A stretch of 64,000 nucleotides of DNA from Methanoculleus oceani (GCF_023702065.1 NZ_QFDM01000001.1:248001-312000); one strand, 5' to 3'. Shown: positions 1 through 8,380, counted from the first letter of the stretch. Numbers and translations: made by a program. The notes: generated from the letters alone by a model not told the origin.

Positions 1-1558
1 CGGACGCCAGGAGCTCCGCCAGGTTGAAGGCGTCCCGAAGGCTCCGGGCCGGTATCACCCCCGCCTGCTTGAACGCCGCGACATACACATCGTAACTCCC
101 GGCAAGCGAGCCGGTGTGGGATGATGCCGCAGCCTTGCCCTTCAGGGACGACCCGGACTTCACCGCCACCACCGGCTTTCTCCCGGCAACCTCACGCACG
201 ATCTGGGCAAACCCGCGTCCGTCCAGGATCTCCTCGACGTACAGGGTGACCGACCGGGTCTTTTCGTCCTGCTCGGCAAACCGGAGGTAATGTTCAAACC
301 CGAGGTCCGCCTGATTGCCCACCGAGACGACGGCAGAGAACCCGAACTCTTCAGGGAGGCTCCAGTCGACGACGGTGGTGATGATCGCGCCGCTCTGGGA
401 GATGAAGGCCACGCCCCCGGGCCTCGGTGAGACCGGGTCGAACGTGGCGTTGATCCACTGGTGCGGCATCATGATCCCGAGGCAGTTCGGACCGATGATC
501 CGGATAGAGTGCCTGCGCGCGATCGTCGTGACCTCCTCCTCGAGGGCCGCGCCGTCACCGCCGATCTCGCGGAACCCGGCGGTGACGATGATCGCGAGCC
601 GGACGCCCTTCTCACCGCACTCCTCCATCACCCCCGGGACGAGACGGGCCGGCACGGCGATGACCACCCAGTCGACCGGGCCCGGGATCTCCTTCACAGA
701 GGCGTAGGCCTTGCGCCCGAAGAGTTCCGCCCGTGCCGGGTTGACCGGATAGAGGTCCCCGGGAAAGGATAGGAGATTCCGGAGGACGGAGTAGCCCACC
801 TTGTTCGGGCTTGCGGATGCGCCTATCACCGCAATGGATTTCGGATAGAAAAGATCCTGGGGCGCCCGGATACTGAGGCGGGCGGCACCGCCTCCGGCGG
901 TATCCCCGACGATGATCCTCGCATCGACGACGCTGGCTCCTTCTTCATAGACGATGACCGGGTTCAGGTCGAACTCCCGGATCCGTGGGTCCTCGACGAA
1001 GATGCGTGCCATCGCCGCGATGATCCGGACGAGGGCCTCCTCGTCCTTCGGGGGCTCCCCCCGGTATCCCCGGATGAGCCGGTAACCCTCTATCTCGTGG
1101 ATCATCTCGCGGATCTCGTCTTCGGTGACGGGCAGTACCCGGATGGAGACATCTTCGAGGAGTTCCACCAGTTTCCCTCCGAGGCCGAACGTGATGACTT
1201 TCCCGAACGACGGGTCGGTCTTCCCGCCGATCAGCACCTCGAGCCCCCCGGGCATCTGTTTCTCGACGATGATGCCGGTGACCGCCGCTTCCGGGGCCCT
1301 GGCGGCACTGTTCCTCATGATGGCCCCGAACGCCTCCTCGGCATCATCCGGTCCCTCGATCCCGGTGATGACTCCGCCGACATCGCTTTTATGGATGATC
1401 TCCGGCGAGATGATCTTCATGACGACGGGGTAGCCTATCCGCCCGGCGGCCGCCCGTGCATCGCCGGCGCTGGTGGCGAGGTGATGGGGCGGCACCGGTA
1501 TCCCGCACGAGTCCAGCAGGCGGTATCCCTCAGATTCGGTTAGCATTCTCTCCGGCAT
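1..1558 (-). CDS. ADP-forming acetate/acyl-CoA synthetase, beta-alpha fusion (3' end outside window)
   Basis: This gene is read on the minus strand from ATG 1558 and runs off the left edge, so its C-terminus is missing. The first ~230 residues are an ATP-grasp (beta) domain with the HKSDVGGV motif. After a linker come a CoA-binding Rossmann domain (SIAVIGAS) and the ligase domain, which carries SSHTGSLAG near base 110; the histidine there is the phosphohistidine position of the family. These enzymes convert acyl-CoA, ADP and phosphate to acid, CoA and ATP, or run in reverse for acetate activation. The beta-before-alpha order is the fused archaeal/bacterial arrangement. It is divergent from the ABC operon, with 296 bp between them. 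Family assignment is secure; the substrate is not visible. Confidence 0.88.
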   Translation of the reverse strand, partial: MPERMLTESEGYRLLDSCGIPVPPHHLATSAGDARAAAGRIGYPVVMKIISPEIIHKSDVGGVITGIEGPDDAEEAFGAIMRNSAARAPEAAVTGIIVEKQMPGGLEVLIGGKTDPSFGKVITFGLGGKLVELLEDVSIRVLPVTEDEIREMIHEIEGYRLIRGYRGEPPKDEEALVRIIAAMARIFVEDPRIREFDLNPVIVYEEGASVVDARIIVGDTAGGGAARLSIRAPQDLFYPKSIAVIGASASPNKVGYSVLRNLLSFPGDLYPVNPARAELFGRKAYASVKEIPGPVDWVVIAVPARLVPGVMEECGEKGVRLAIIVTAGFREIGGDGAALEEEVTTIARRHSIRIIGPNCLGIMMPHQWINATFDPVSPRPGGVAFISQSGAIITTVVDWSLPEEFGFSAVVSVGNQADLGFEHYLRFAEQDEKTRSVTLYVEEILDGRGFAQIVREVAGRKPVVAVKSGSSLKGKAAASSHTGSLAGSYDVYVAAFKQAGVIPARSLRDAFNLAELLAS

Positions 1559-1854
1559 GCATATCCCTCATTGTAGGCCGGTCGTGCATGACCGGTGTCC
1601 CGTTCCAGGGATTAGTCCGGTCGGCCATAATAGTTATCCATCTCGTGGGAACGGGCCCGGTTTCCGTCGGAGAGCGCGATAAAGGCGGCATACGGCGTTC
1701 GGACCCCGTGAGCCCGGAAGGGTCCGCCGGACTTCGGGGTCGTGGACCAGTACGACCGACTGTCGGTGAAGTAACACGAATCAAAACTGCGTCATACCAG
1801 GTAGGTCTTATTCCGTTAACTATAATAAACAGTGTTACTATTATTGGTATTAGT

Positions 1855-3006
1855 ATGCCTCTATGCCGATACGCCGGGCTGCTTGCGGCCCTCGTTGTAC
1901 TTATGCTCGCCGCCGGGTGTACCGGCACCGGGACCGATTCGACCGTCGCCCAGGGCAACACCAGCCAGACCGTCACGATCACCGACGGGTTTGAGCGGAC
2001 GGTCACCGTCCCGTCGCCCCCGGAGAGTGTGGTCTGCTCGGGCTCCGGAGGTCTCCGTTACCTCGTCTACCTGCAGAGCCAGGACCTCGCCGTCGGCGTC
2101 GACGACCAGGAGAAGAAAGAGCAGGTGATGGAAGGCCGGCCTTATGCCCTCGCTTGCGGGTCGCAGTTCAAGGACCTCCCCCTGATCGGTGAACTCAGGG
2201 GCAAGGACGACCCCGAGAAGATCCTCGGCATAGGCCCCCAGGTCATCTTCAAGACCGGGTCCACCGGCACATCATACGGGACCAGTGCCGCCGAGGCCGA
2301 CAAACTCCAGGGGAAGACCGGCATCCCGGTCGTGGCCTTCCCCTACGGCTCCCTTCGGAACGACGCCGAGAAAACCGAGATGTACGCCGGCCTCCGCGCA
2401 ATGGGCAAGGTTCTCGGGAAAGAGGACCGGGCCGAAGAGGTGATCGCCTACATCGAGGCGACGATAGCCGATCTCGAGGCCCGGACCGGCGACATTCCCG
2501 AGGCTGAACAGAAAGCGGTCTACATCGGCGGTGTCTCCTCGGCGGGCGCCCACGGCATCATCTCCACCGAACCGGCCTATCCGCCGTTCCTCTGGGTGCA
2601 TGCGAAGAACGTCGCGGCAGGTCTCGGCACGGCTCACGCCGATGTCGCGAAAGAGGCGCTCGTCGACTGGGATCCCGAATACATCTTCATCGACGCCGGC
2701 ACGATCCAGATGGAGAACGACGGGGCAATCGGCGAGCTGAAGACCGACCCCGCACTCCAGGGCCTCTCTGCCTCGAAGGAAGGCAGAGTTTACGGTGTTC
2801 TCTCCTATAACTTCTACAACGTGAACTACGAGACCGTGCTTGCCGATGCCTACTTCATCGGGAAGACCCTGTATCCCGACCGGTTCGCCGATGTCGATCC
2901 GGAAGAGAAAGCGGACGAGATCTATACGTTCTTTGTCGGCAAACCGCTCTTTGAGGAACACAACAGTGAGTACAGGAGTCTCGGGTTCACCGCGATCCCG
3001 CTGTAA
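1855..3006 (+). CDS. ABC transporter substrate-binding lipoprotein, iron-chelate/cobalamin (PBP2-like) type
   Basis: The 383-residue lipoprotein has a hydrophobic N-terminus ending in the lipobox LAAGC, so it is probably anchored outside the membrane. A periplasmic-binding domain of the FecB/BtuF class follows. The frame stays open upstream, but ATG 1855 gives a proper signal peptide and is used here. The AT-rich stretch just upstream (1812-1850, several TATA-like runs) probably holds the promoter. The permease and ATPase genes follow directly. The ligand could be a ferric chelate, haem, molybdate-like oxyanion or corrinoid; the sequence does not decide. The long spacer shared with the divergent acyl-CoA synthetase gene leaves room for a metal- or cobamide-responsive operator, but no clear palindrome was seen. 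Confidence 0.85.
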   Translation: MPLCRYAGLLAALVVLMLAAGCTGTGTDSTVAQGNTSQTVTITDGFERTVTVPSPPESVVCSGSGGLRYLVYLQSQDLAVGVDDQEKKEQVMEGRPYALACGSQFKDLPLIGELRGKDDPEKILGIGPQVIFKTGSTGTSYGTSAAEADKLQGKTGIPVVAFPYGSLRNDAEKTEMYAGLRAMGKVLGKEDRAEEVIAYIEATIADLEARTGDIPEAEQKAVYIGGVSSAGAHGIISTEPAYPPFLWVHAKNVAAGLGTAHADVAKEALVDWDPEYIFIDAGTIQMENDGAIGELKTDPALQGLSASKEGRVYGVLSYNFYNVNYETVLADAYFIGKTLYPDRFADVDPEEKADEIYTFFVGKPLFEEHNSEYRSLGFTAIPL

Positions 3007-3036
3007 TGCGGGGCTTGAGCAGGAGGGTATGAAGAG

Positions 3037-4149
3037 ATGCACTTTGCAGACGGGGCCATCCCTGCGGAATACCTGGGATATGTGCGGAAGAAGAATCTCT
3101 GGATACTTGGCGGGGCAGTCCTCCTCTTTCTCCTCCTGATCGTATCAATTTCGGTTGGTGCGGTCAGCATTCCCCCGTACGACGTCTTTCTCTCCCTCGT
3201 GAACGGCACCATCGACCGGATCAACGTGCTCCTCCACCCTGGCACCGCTCTCACCGTATCCAGCACAGACCTGATCGTCTGGAACATCCGCCTCCCACAG
3301 GCACTTGCCGCGATCGTCGCCGGGGTCGGGCTCTCGGTGGCGGGAGTCGCCATGCAGTCGATCCTCCGAAACCCGCTCGGGTCGCCGTTTACGCTCGGCA
3401 TCTCGAACGCCGGCGCATTCGGGGCGGCCGTCTCGGTCATCCTCCTCGGCGCGGGAGAGATGCACTCTTCGGTCGCTAACGCCGTCACCCTGAACAACCC
3501 CTACCTGACGACGATGGTGGCGTTCATCTTCTGTCTCCTCGCGACAGCCGTGATCCTGCTCATCTCCCGGATACGCGGGGCGTCTCCCGAGGTGATGGTG
3601 CTCGCCGGCGTCGCCCTCTCCTCCCTCTTCACGGCGGGGACGATGTTTCTGCAGTACTTCGCCGACGATACCCAGCTCGCCGCAGTCGTCTTCTGGACGT
3701 TCGGCGACGTCGGCCGGGCCAGCTGGCAGGAACTCGGGATCATGGCCCTCGTCACGGTAGCGGCCTGCCTCTACTTCATCGCGAACCGCTGGAACTACAA
3801 CGCGATCGACGCCGGCGACGAGACCGCAAAAGGGCTCGGGGTCAGCGTCGAAGCGGTGCGTGATATCGGAATGGTCGTCGCGGCCCTCGTATCCGCCGTG
3901 ATCGTCTCGTTCCTCGGGGTCATCGGGTTCGTGGGCCTGGTCTGTCCGCACATGGTGAGGAGACTCATCGGCGACGACCAGCGCTACCTGATCCCGGGGT
4001 CCTGCGTGATGGGCGGGATCCTCCTCCTCGCCTCGGATACCGTCGCCCGGGTCATCGTGGCGCCGTACATCCTCCCCGTCGCCGTGCTCACGGCATTCCT
4101 GGGCGCACCGGTCTTCATCTACCTGCTTCTCAGGGGGTACCGGCGATGA
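3037..4149 (+). CDS. FecCD/BtuC-family ABC transporter permease
   Basis: The 370-residue polytopic membrane protein has the length and hydrophobic pattern of FecCD/BtuC permeases (about ten helices). It carries the family segments LPQALAAIVAG and GFVGLVCPHMVRR; the latter forms part of the contact with the ATPase. It starts 30 bases after the binding-protein stop, and its TGA overlaps the ATG of the ATPase gene (ATGA), so the three genes form one transcription unit. The soluble N-terminal extension (MHFADGAIPAEYLGYVRK) is longer than in bacterial homologues. It forms the pathway for import of the ligand captured by the upstream lipoprotein. Confidence 0.9.
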   Translation: MHFADGAIPAEYLGYVRKKNLWILGGAVLLFLLLIVSISVGAVSIPPYDVFLSLVNGTIDRINVLLHPGTALTVSSTDLIVWNIRLPQALAAIVAGVGLSVAGVAMQSILRNPLGSPFTLGISNAGAFGAAVSVILLGAGEMHSSVANAVTLNNPYLTTMVAFIFCLLATAVILLISRIRGASPEVMVLAGVALSSLFTAGTMFLQYFADDTQLAAVVFWTFGDVGRASWQELGIMALVTVAACLYFIANRWNYNAIDAGDETAKGLGVSVEAVRDIGMVVAALVSAVIVSFLGVIGFVGLVCPHMVRRLIGDDQRYLIPGSCVMGGILLLASDTVARVIVAPYILPVAVLTAFLGAPVFIYLLLRGYRR

Positions 4150-4913
4150 TCCTCGACGTCGCCGGCGTGGCGTTCAATTACCGGAGCGTTCCGGTCATCC
4201 GGGATATCACGTTCGACCTCTCGCCGCACCAGATCCTCGCGATCCTGGGGCCGAACGGCGTCGGAAAGACGACGCTCTTAAAATGCATGAACGCCATCCT
4301 GCGGCCGAAGACCGGGTCGGTCCTCATCGAGGGGGCGGACCTCCTCACCGCAGACCGGATGGAGATCGCCCGCAAGGTCGGCTACGTTCCGCAACGGTGT
4401 GAGGCCGGCCGGATGACCGTCTTCGACGCCGTCCTCCTCGGGCGCCGGCCGCATATCGGGTGGGACGTGACGGAGGCGGATATCCGGATCGTCGAGGTGG
4501 CGATCCGGATGCTCAACCTCGAGGACCTGACGCTGCGCTACATCGACGAGATGAGCGGCGGGGAACTCCAGAAGGTGAGCATCGCCCGGGCGCTCGTTCA
4601 GGAGCCCCGGGTGCTGCTCCTCGACGAACCGACGAGCAGCCTCGACCTCAAAAACCAGCTCGAGATCCTCGGGATCGTCCGGCGAGTGACAACGGACCAC
4701 AACGTTGCCGCGGTGATGACGATGCACGACCTGAACATGGCGCTCCGCTACGCCGACCGGTTCATCCTCCTAAAAGACGGTGTCATCCACGCCGCGGGGG
4801 GCCCCGACGTGGTGACGCCGGAGACCATCGAGGCGGTCTACGGCGTTCCCGTGACTGTCGAGCGATACAACGGGTTCCGCTTCGTCGTCCCCCTGGAACC
4901 GGAGAGCGCCTGA
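4146..4913 (+). CDS. ABC transporter ATP-binding protein, FepC/BtuD type
   Basis: This 255-residue ATPase powers the importer encoded just upstream. Walker A is GPNGVGKTT (near residue 36), the signature motif is MSGGE, Walker B is VLLLDEP and the switch histidine lies in MTMHDLNMALR. All catalytic elements are intact. Its ATG overlaps the permease stop codon. Two hairpins follow the stop, suggesting that transcription or processing ends there. Similarity is to ATPases for iron-siderophore, haem and vitamin B12 uptake. A corrinoid substrate would be consistent with cbiZ elsewhere in the window, but that is inference. Confidence 0.9.
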   Translation: MILDVAGVAFNYRSVPVIRDITFDLSPHQILAILGPNGVGKTTLLKCMNAILRPKTGSVLIEGADLLTADRMEIARKVGYVPQRCEAGRMTVFDAVLLGRRPHIGWDVTEADIRIVEVAIRMLNLEDLTLRYIDEMSGGELQKVSIARALVQEPRVLLLDEPTSSLDLKNQLEILGIVRRVTTDHNVAAVMTMHDLNMALRYADRFILLKDGVIHAAGGPDVVTPETIEAVYGVPVTVERYNGFRFVVPLEPESA

Positions 4914-4915
4914 GA

Positions 4916-4950
4916 GCCCGGGCAGCGCCCGGGCCCGCGAAAAACCGCGG
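4916..4950 (+). terminator. Double hairpin after the ABC operon
   Basis: Two perfect hairpins lie back to back after the ATPase stop. The first is GCCCGGGC / AGC / GCCCGGGC (4916-4934). The second is CCGCG / AAAAAC / CGCGG (4935-4950). There is no T-run, so this is not a textbook archaeal terminator. It could protect the mRNA 3' end, pause polymerase or mark a processing site. Confidence 0.4.
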
Positions 4951-4980
4951 TCGGGGTAACGTATAAGTCCACCCTCGCCG

Positions 4981-4999
4981 ATATGCCCGCCGGGCATAT
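4981..4999. promoter_or_regulatory. Perfect 19-bp palindrome at the start of the DUF1622 gene
   Basis: ATATGCCCG-C-CGGGCATAT has 9-bp arms around a single base. A TATA-like box TATAAGT lies at 4962-4968, which puts the expected transcription start near 4990, inside the palindrome. A bound repressor would therefore block initiation. The right arm runs into the ATG at 4998. Confidence 0.45.
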
Positions 5000-5330
5000 G
5001 GTGCTCGAAACGTTCATCGGGATCGCCGAGATAGTCCTCGGAACATTCGGGGCGCTCTTCATCGTCTACGGAGCGGTGATCGCGATCGTCGAGCTCCTGG
5101 CACGGGAGACACGCGTCAGAGCGCTGAGTTACCACGACATCCGGTGGGTCTTCACCACGCGTATCCTGATCGGCCTCGAGTTCTTCGTTGCCGCCGATGT
5201 CTTGAAGACGATCCTCGAACCGACGCTCGAGGATCTGACCATCCTCGGGGCGCTCGTCGCCATCAGGACCGTCGTGAGTTACTTCCTCGGGAAGGAGGTG
5301 AGCGAACTCCCGGAGGACAGAAAAATGTAA
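4998..5330 (+). CDS. DUF1622 membrane protein
   Basis: The product is a small membrane protein of about 110 residues with three probable helices. It shows the DUF1622 pattern: an N-terminal helix (ETFIGIAEIVLGTFG), a charged loop, then TTRILIGLEFFVAADVLKTIL and a last helix ending FLGKEV. An in-frame ATG at 4983 exists. The TATA-like box at 4962-4968 predicts initiation near 4990, so 4998 is preferred. The function of DUF1622 is unknown. The gene stands alone behind the ABC operon and is convergent with the Nudix gene. The palindrome over its start suggests dedicated control. Confidence 0.75.
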   Translation: MVLETFIGIAEIVLGTFGALFIVYGAVIAIVELLARETRVRALSYHDIRWVFTTRILIGLEFFVAADVLKTILEPTLEDLTILGALVAIRTVVSYFLGKEVSELPEDRKM

Positions 5331-5346
5331 GGAGGGTGTTTCGGGG

Positions 5347-5778
5347 TCACTCACCCTTCCGGTCCCGCAGCGCCGTCAGGTGCTTGTGTGCCCCGGCGAC
5401 GACCCTTCGGGAGTTCGCGAAGGTGATCGCGCGCAACGCCTCGTCGTGCGGGAGCCACTGATAGGCGATATGTTCGTCCGAGAGTGTCACCTCCGCTTCC
5501 GGGGTCTCGATCAGGTAGTAGACGACCTCCTTGTAGACCGTGTGCGCCCGGCGCTGGAAGAAGTAGTGGACCTCCTCCCGAAACCCGGGGACGAACGTGG
5601 CTCGCGTGATCCCGGTCTCCTCCTCCAGTTCGCGGAGCACCGTCTCCTCCTCGCTCTCGCCGCGCATGCCGTGCCCCTTCACCAGGTCCCAGTGCCCGGC
5701 CCCGTACTGCAGGATGAGGTACTGGAGATCCGTATCCCGCCGGACGACGACCGCACCGTATGACCGCTCTTTTGCCAT
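5347..5778 (-). CDS. Nudix hydrolase, diadenosine tetraphosphate (asymmetrical) hydrolase type
   Basis: This is a 143-residue Nudix protein. The Nudix box runs from G47 of GHGMRGESEEE to the REL-EEETG-I end and keeps the metal-binding glutamates. The N-terminal SYGAVVVRR strand and the GHWDLVKGHG segment are typical of bis(5'-nucleosyl)-tetraphosphatases, which cleave Ap4A to ATP and AMP. The C-terminal LPHDEALRAITFANSRRV is also family-like. It lies 6 bases downstream of the uracil-DNA glycosylase gene on the same strand, so the two are probably cotranscribed as a nucleotide-cleaning and repair pair. Confidence 0.85.
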   Translation of the reverse strand: MAKERSYGAVVVRRDTDLQYLILQYGAGHWDLVKGHGMRGESEEETVLRELEEETGITRATFVPGFREEVHYFFQRRAHTVYKEVVYYLIETPEAEVTLSDEHIAYQWLPHDEALRAITFANSRRVVAGAHKHLTALRDRKGE

Positions 5779-5784
5779 GGCCCT

Positions 5785-6402
5785 TCAGTCCTGTATCGCA
5801 GATCCCCCGATACCCGTAAGTTCGCGCCCGACGACCCGGAAATCCTCTTCCAGGGCCCCCCGGTATGCCGGGTTGTAGAGCGCGGCGGCGGGGTGGAGGG
5901 TGGGGATGAGGCGGACCGGGTGGCCGAAGAGGAGGCCCGGGTAGACGGTCCCCCGGATCTCCGTGATCCGGTCGAACTCGACCGGCAGGAGGGAGAGGAT
6001 GTGCCTGCTCGAGTGCCGGCCCAGCATCACGATCACCTTCGGCGCGACGAGCCGGATCTGCTCCTCAAGATACGGGGTGCACGCCCGGATCTCCTCGTCC
6101 CGGGGGTCGCGGTTCCCGGGGGGCCGATGCTTGACGATGTTCGCGATGAAGACGTCGTCCCGCGAGAGACCGAGCCCTGCGAGGAGGCCCTCGAGGAGTT
6201 TCCCCGCCCGGCCGACGAACGGTCTCCCGGTGAGGTCTTCCTGCTTCCCCGGCGCTTCGCCGATCAGCATGAGGTCGGCTCCGGGGTTCCCGTCCCCCGG
6301 AACCGCATGATGGGTGTTCTCCCAGAGGGGGCATTTCCGGCACTCGCCGATGACGGCGGCAAGCTGTTCTATCGCTATCTCTCTCCCCGTCTCCTGCACC
6401 AT
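5785..6402 (-). CDS. Family 4 uracil-DNA glycosylase with an altered Fe-S ligand position
   Basis: From ATG 6402 the product has 205 residues and matches thermophile/archaeal family 4 UDG. It shows CRKCPL (C21, C24), motif A GEAPG (48-52), the PPGNRDP loop, C108 in RACTPYL and the catalytic-loop HP (H170 in LIPTLHPAA). These enzymes remove uracil from DNA and hold a [4Fe-4S] cluster on four cysteines. Here the third ligand position, normally KCRPP, reads KHRPP (H92), so the cluster would have a histidine ligand or be altered. An upstream ATG at 6444 is in frame, but the extra 14 residues do not look like family sequence. Confidence 0.86.
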   Translation of the reverse strand: MVQETGREIAIEQLAAVIGECRKCPLWENTHHAVPGDGNPGADLMLIGEAPGKQEDLTGRPFVGRAGKLLEGLLAGLGLSRDDVFIANIVKHRPPGNRDPRDEEIRACTPYLEEQIRLVAPKVIVMLGRHSSRHILSLLPVEFDRITEIRGTVYPGLLFGHPVRLIPTLHPAAALYNPAYRGALEEDFRVVGRELTGIGGSAIQD

Positions 6403-6550
6403 GCCCACACTATTGACGATAACTCGTATAACCTTCTTATGCATTGCGTTTTACCGCCGGCGCCGGCGGACTCCGGGGAGCGTTCATTCCACTGTCCATC
6501 GTGGCATCACCCGTGGCGACCGGGGGCGGGTCTGCGGCCCGTTCGCCGGG

Positions 6551-6690
6551 CTCACCTGCGGTGCTCCCGCTCCGGCCCTGCGGCCCGTCGCACTCTGTTC
6601 CCGCCCGTCCGCAACTCGCACCTGCCGGTGCTCGAGCTCCGCTCCTCGGCCAGTCCGCAACTCGCACCTAGCGGTGCTCGAACTCCGGCC
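6551..6690 (-). repeat. Three degenerate copies of the 46-bp hairpin repeat, inverted relative to the main array
   Basis: Within the 450-bp gap before lysS the motif GCACC-loop-GGTGC followed by CTCGA(A/G)CTCCG occurs at 6617-6641 and 6663-6687, exactly 46 bases apart. A weaker copy (CTCACCTGCGGTGCTCCCG) lies at 6551-6569. The motif is the reverse complement of the unit repeated at 14692-15068. Loops differ (TGCC, TAGC) while the GCACC/GGTGC stem is kept. The rest of the gap is GC-rich with no credible gene. Confidence 0.7.
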
Positions 6691-6744
6691 GCTCGCTACG
6701 CTCCCGCCCGTCGCCACTCAAAATTAATACCCCCAAAGATGAAC

Positions 6745-6753
6745 ATTATATAG
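6745..6753 (+). promoter_or_regulatory. TATA box of lysS
   Basis: ATTATATAG stands in an AT-rich island inside otherwise GC-rich DNA. It predicts initiation near 6775-6780 and so a leader of about 75-80 bases before lysS, unusually long for this window. Confidence 0.55.
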
Positions 6754-6836
6754 AATTTCCCGGCGAGCGTGCGGCCCGGCCTCACCGGAACGGCGGCGAA
6801 CCCGGGTTTTCGGCCAGGTCTCGGGCTGCAGGACGA

Positions 6837-6857
6837 ATGGAGCGATTTGTACAATGA
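6837..6857 (+). other. Possible six-codon leader ORF coupled to lysS
   Basis: ATG 6837 opens a short frame reading M-E-R-F-V-Q-stop. Its TGA (6855-6857) overlaps the lysS ATG (6854-6856) as ATGA, and an AGGA element sits just before it. lysS itself has no convincing ribosome binding site, so reinitiation from this leader is plausible. A frame this short can also occur by chance. Confidence 0.3.
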
Positions 6858-8380
6858 GCGATATAGATCATACCTGTTTTGACACGGCAAAGATCGATAA
6901 GATACAGGATCTGCGCGAGCGCGGGGTGACGATCTACCCCTATACCTTCGACCGCAGGGATACCGTCGATGAGATCAAGGAACGGTTCTCCACGATCGAG
7001 CACGATAAGAGCGAGGAGGAGGTCAGCACCGCGGGCCGCATCTACATCGTCCGCCAGCACGGCAAGACGATCTTCGCGGACATCGGGGACTCGACCGGCA
7101 GGATACAACTCTACCTCCGCAAAAACGACCTCGGCGAGGAGCAGTTCGACCTCTTCAAACAGTACGTCGACGCCGGCGACATCGTCGGCGTCGTCGGCCA
7201 CGTCTTCCGGACGAAGATGGGCGAGATCACCATCTGGGTCGACCGGTTCGAACTCCTCACAAAGTCGGTATGTCCCCTCCCCGAGAAGTTCCACGGGCTC
7301 AAGAACGTCGAGACCCGCTACCGGCAGCGCTACCTCGACCTGATTATGAACGAGGAGAGCCGCGAGACCTTCCGGACCCGGAGCAGGATCATATCGCTCC
7401 TGCGGCAGTTCCTCTTCGAGCGAGACTTCCTGGAGTTCGAGACGCCGACCCTGCAGCCGATCTACGGCGGCGCGAACGCCCGGCCATTCACCACCCACCA
7501 CAACGCTCTCGACCAGAAACTCTACCTCCGGATCGCGCCGGAGCTCTACCTCAAGCGTCTGGTCGTCGGCGGTTTCGACAAGGTCTTTGAGATCGCGAAG
7601 AACTTCAGGAACGAGGATATCGACACCAACCACAACCCCGAGTTCTCGATGGTCGAGATTTACGAGGCCTACCGGGACTACAACGACATGATGGACCTCA
7701 CCGAGGAGATCCTCGCTCACCTCGCGGAGAGGGTTCTCGGGACGACCACCTGCTCGTTTGCCGGGCACGACCTGGACTTCTCCCGCCCCTGGCGCCGCCT
7801 CTCGATGGAGGAGGCAGTGCGGGAGTACGCCGGCATCGACATCCAGGCCATGAGCCTCGAAGAACTCCGTGCGTTCGGCCTTGAGCACTGCGTCGAGGGC
7901 TGCGAGAGCGCGGAGACCCGGGGAGAGTATCTGGTGCTCTTCTTCGAGCACTTCGGTGAGAAGCACCTCATCCAGCCGACGTTCGTCTACGACTTCCCGA
8001 TCGAGAACTCGCCGCTTGCAAAGAAGCACCGGGAGAAGGAGGGGCTGACGGAGCGGTTCGAACTCTTCATCGCCGGGATGGAGATGGCGAACGGCTTCTC
8101 GGAGTTGAACGACCCCCTCGACCAGAAGGCCCGGCTCGAACAGCAGGACGCGAAGCGCCGGAAGGGCGATCTCGAGGCGCAGATGATCGACTACGACTTC
8201 ATCAACGCGCTCGGCTACGGGATGCCCCCGACGGGCGGTGTCGGCATCGGCATCGACCGCCTGGTGATGCTCCTCACCGGCAAGGACTCGATCAAAGAGG
8301 TGCTCCTCTTCCCGCAGATGAAGACCGCCGTCCCGGGACCGAACGGGGCAGAGCCGGAACAGAACGACGGGGAAGAGTGA
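6854..8380 (+). CDS. lysS: Lysyl-tRNA synthetase, class II
   Basis: The 508-residue protein charges tRNA-Lys. An N-terminal OB-fold anticodon-binding domain (about 60-150; TAGRIYIVRQHGKTIFADIGD) is followed by the class II catalytic core. Motif 1 runs through FLEFETPTLQ, motif 2 is FRNEDIDTNHNPEF and motif 3 is GVGIGIDRLVM. Many methanogens use class I LysRS, so the class II form here is a lineage feature rather than an oddity. The gene is monocistronic with its own TATA box about 105 bases upstream and may be coupled to a six-codon leader frame. Confidence 0.95.
   Translation: MSDIDHTCFDTAKIDKIQDLRERGVTIYPYTFDRRDTVDEIKERFSTIEHDKSEEEVSTAGRIYIVRQHGKTIFADIGDSTGRIQLYLRKNDLGEEQFDLFKQYVDAGDIVGVVGHVFRTKMGEITIWVDRFELLTKSVCPLPEKFHGLKNVETRYRQRYLDLIMNEESRETFRTRSRIISLLRQFLFERDFLEFETPTLQPIYGGANARPFTTHHNALDQKLYLRIAPELYLKRLVVGGFDKVFEIAKNFRNEDIDTNHNPEFSMVEIYEAYRDYNDMMDLTEEILAHLAERVLGTTTCSFAGHDLDFSRPWRRLSMEEAVREYAGIDIQAMSLEELRAFGLEHCVEGCESAETRGEYLVLFFEHFGEKHLIQPTFVYDFPIENSPLAKKHREKEGLTERFELFIAGMEMANGFSELNDPLDQKARLEQQDAKRRKGDLEAQMIDYDFINALGYGMPPTGGVGIGIDRLVMLLTGKDSIKEVLLFPQMKTAVPGPNGAEPEQNDGEE

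Noticed and set aside
6437-6753. Several 75-137-codon frames in the lysS upstream gap
   Set aside because: They arise from GC-rich, repeat-bearing DNA in many frames and both strands, with no ribosome site or family resemblance.
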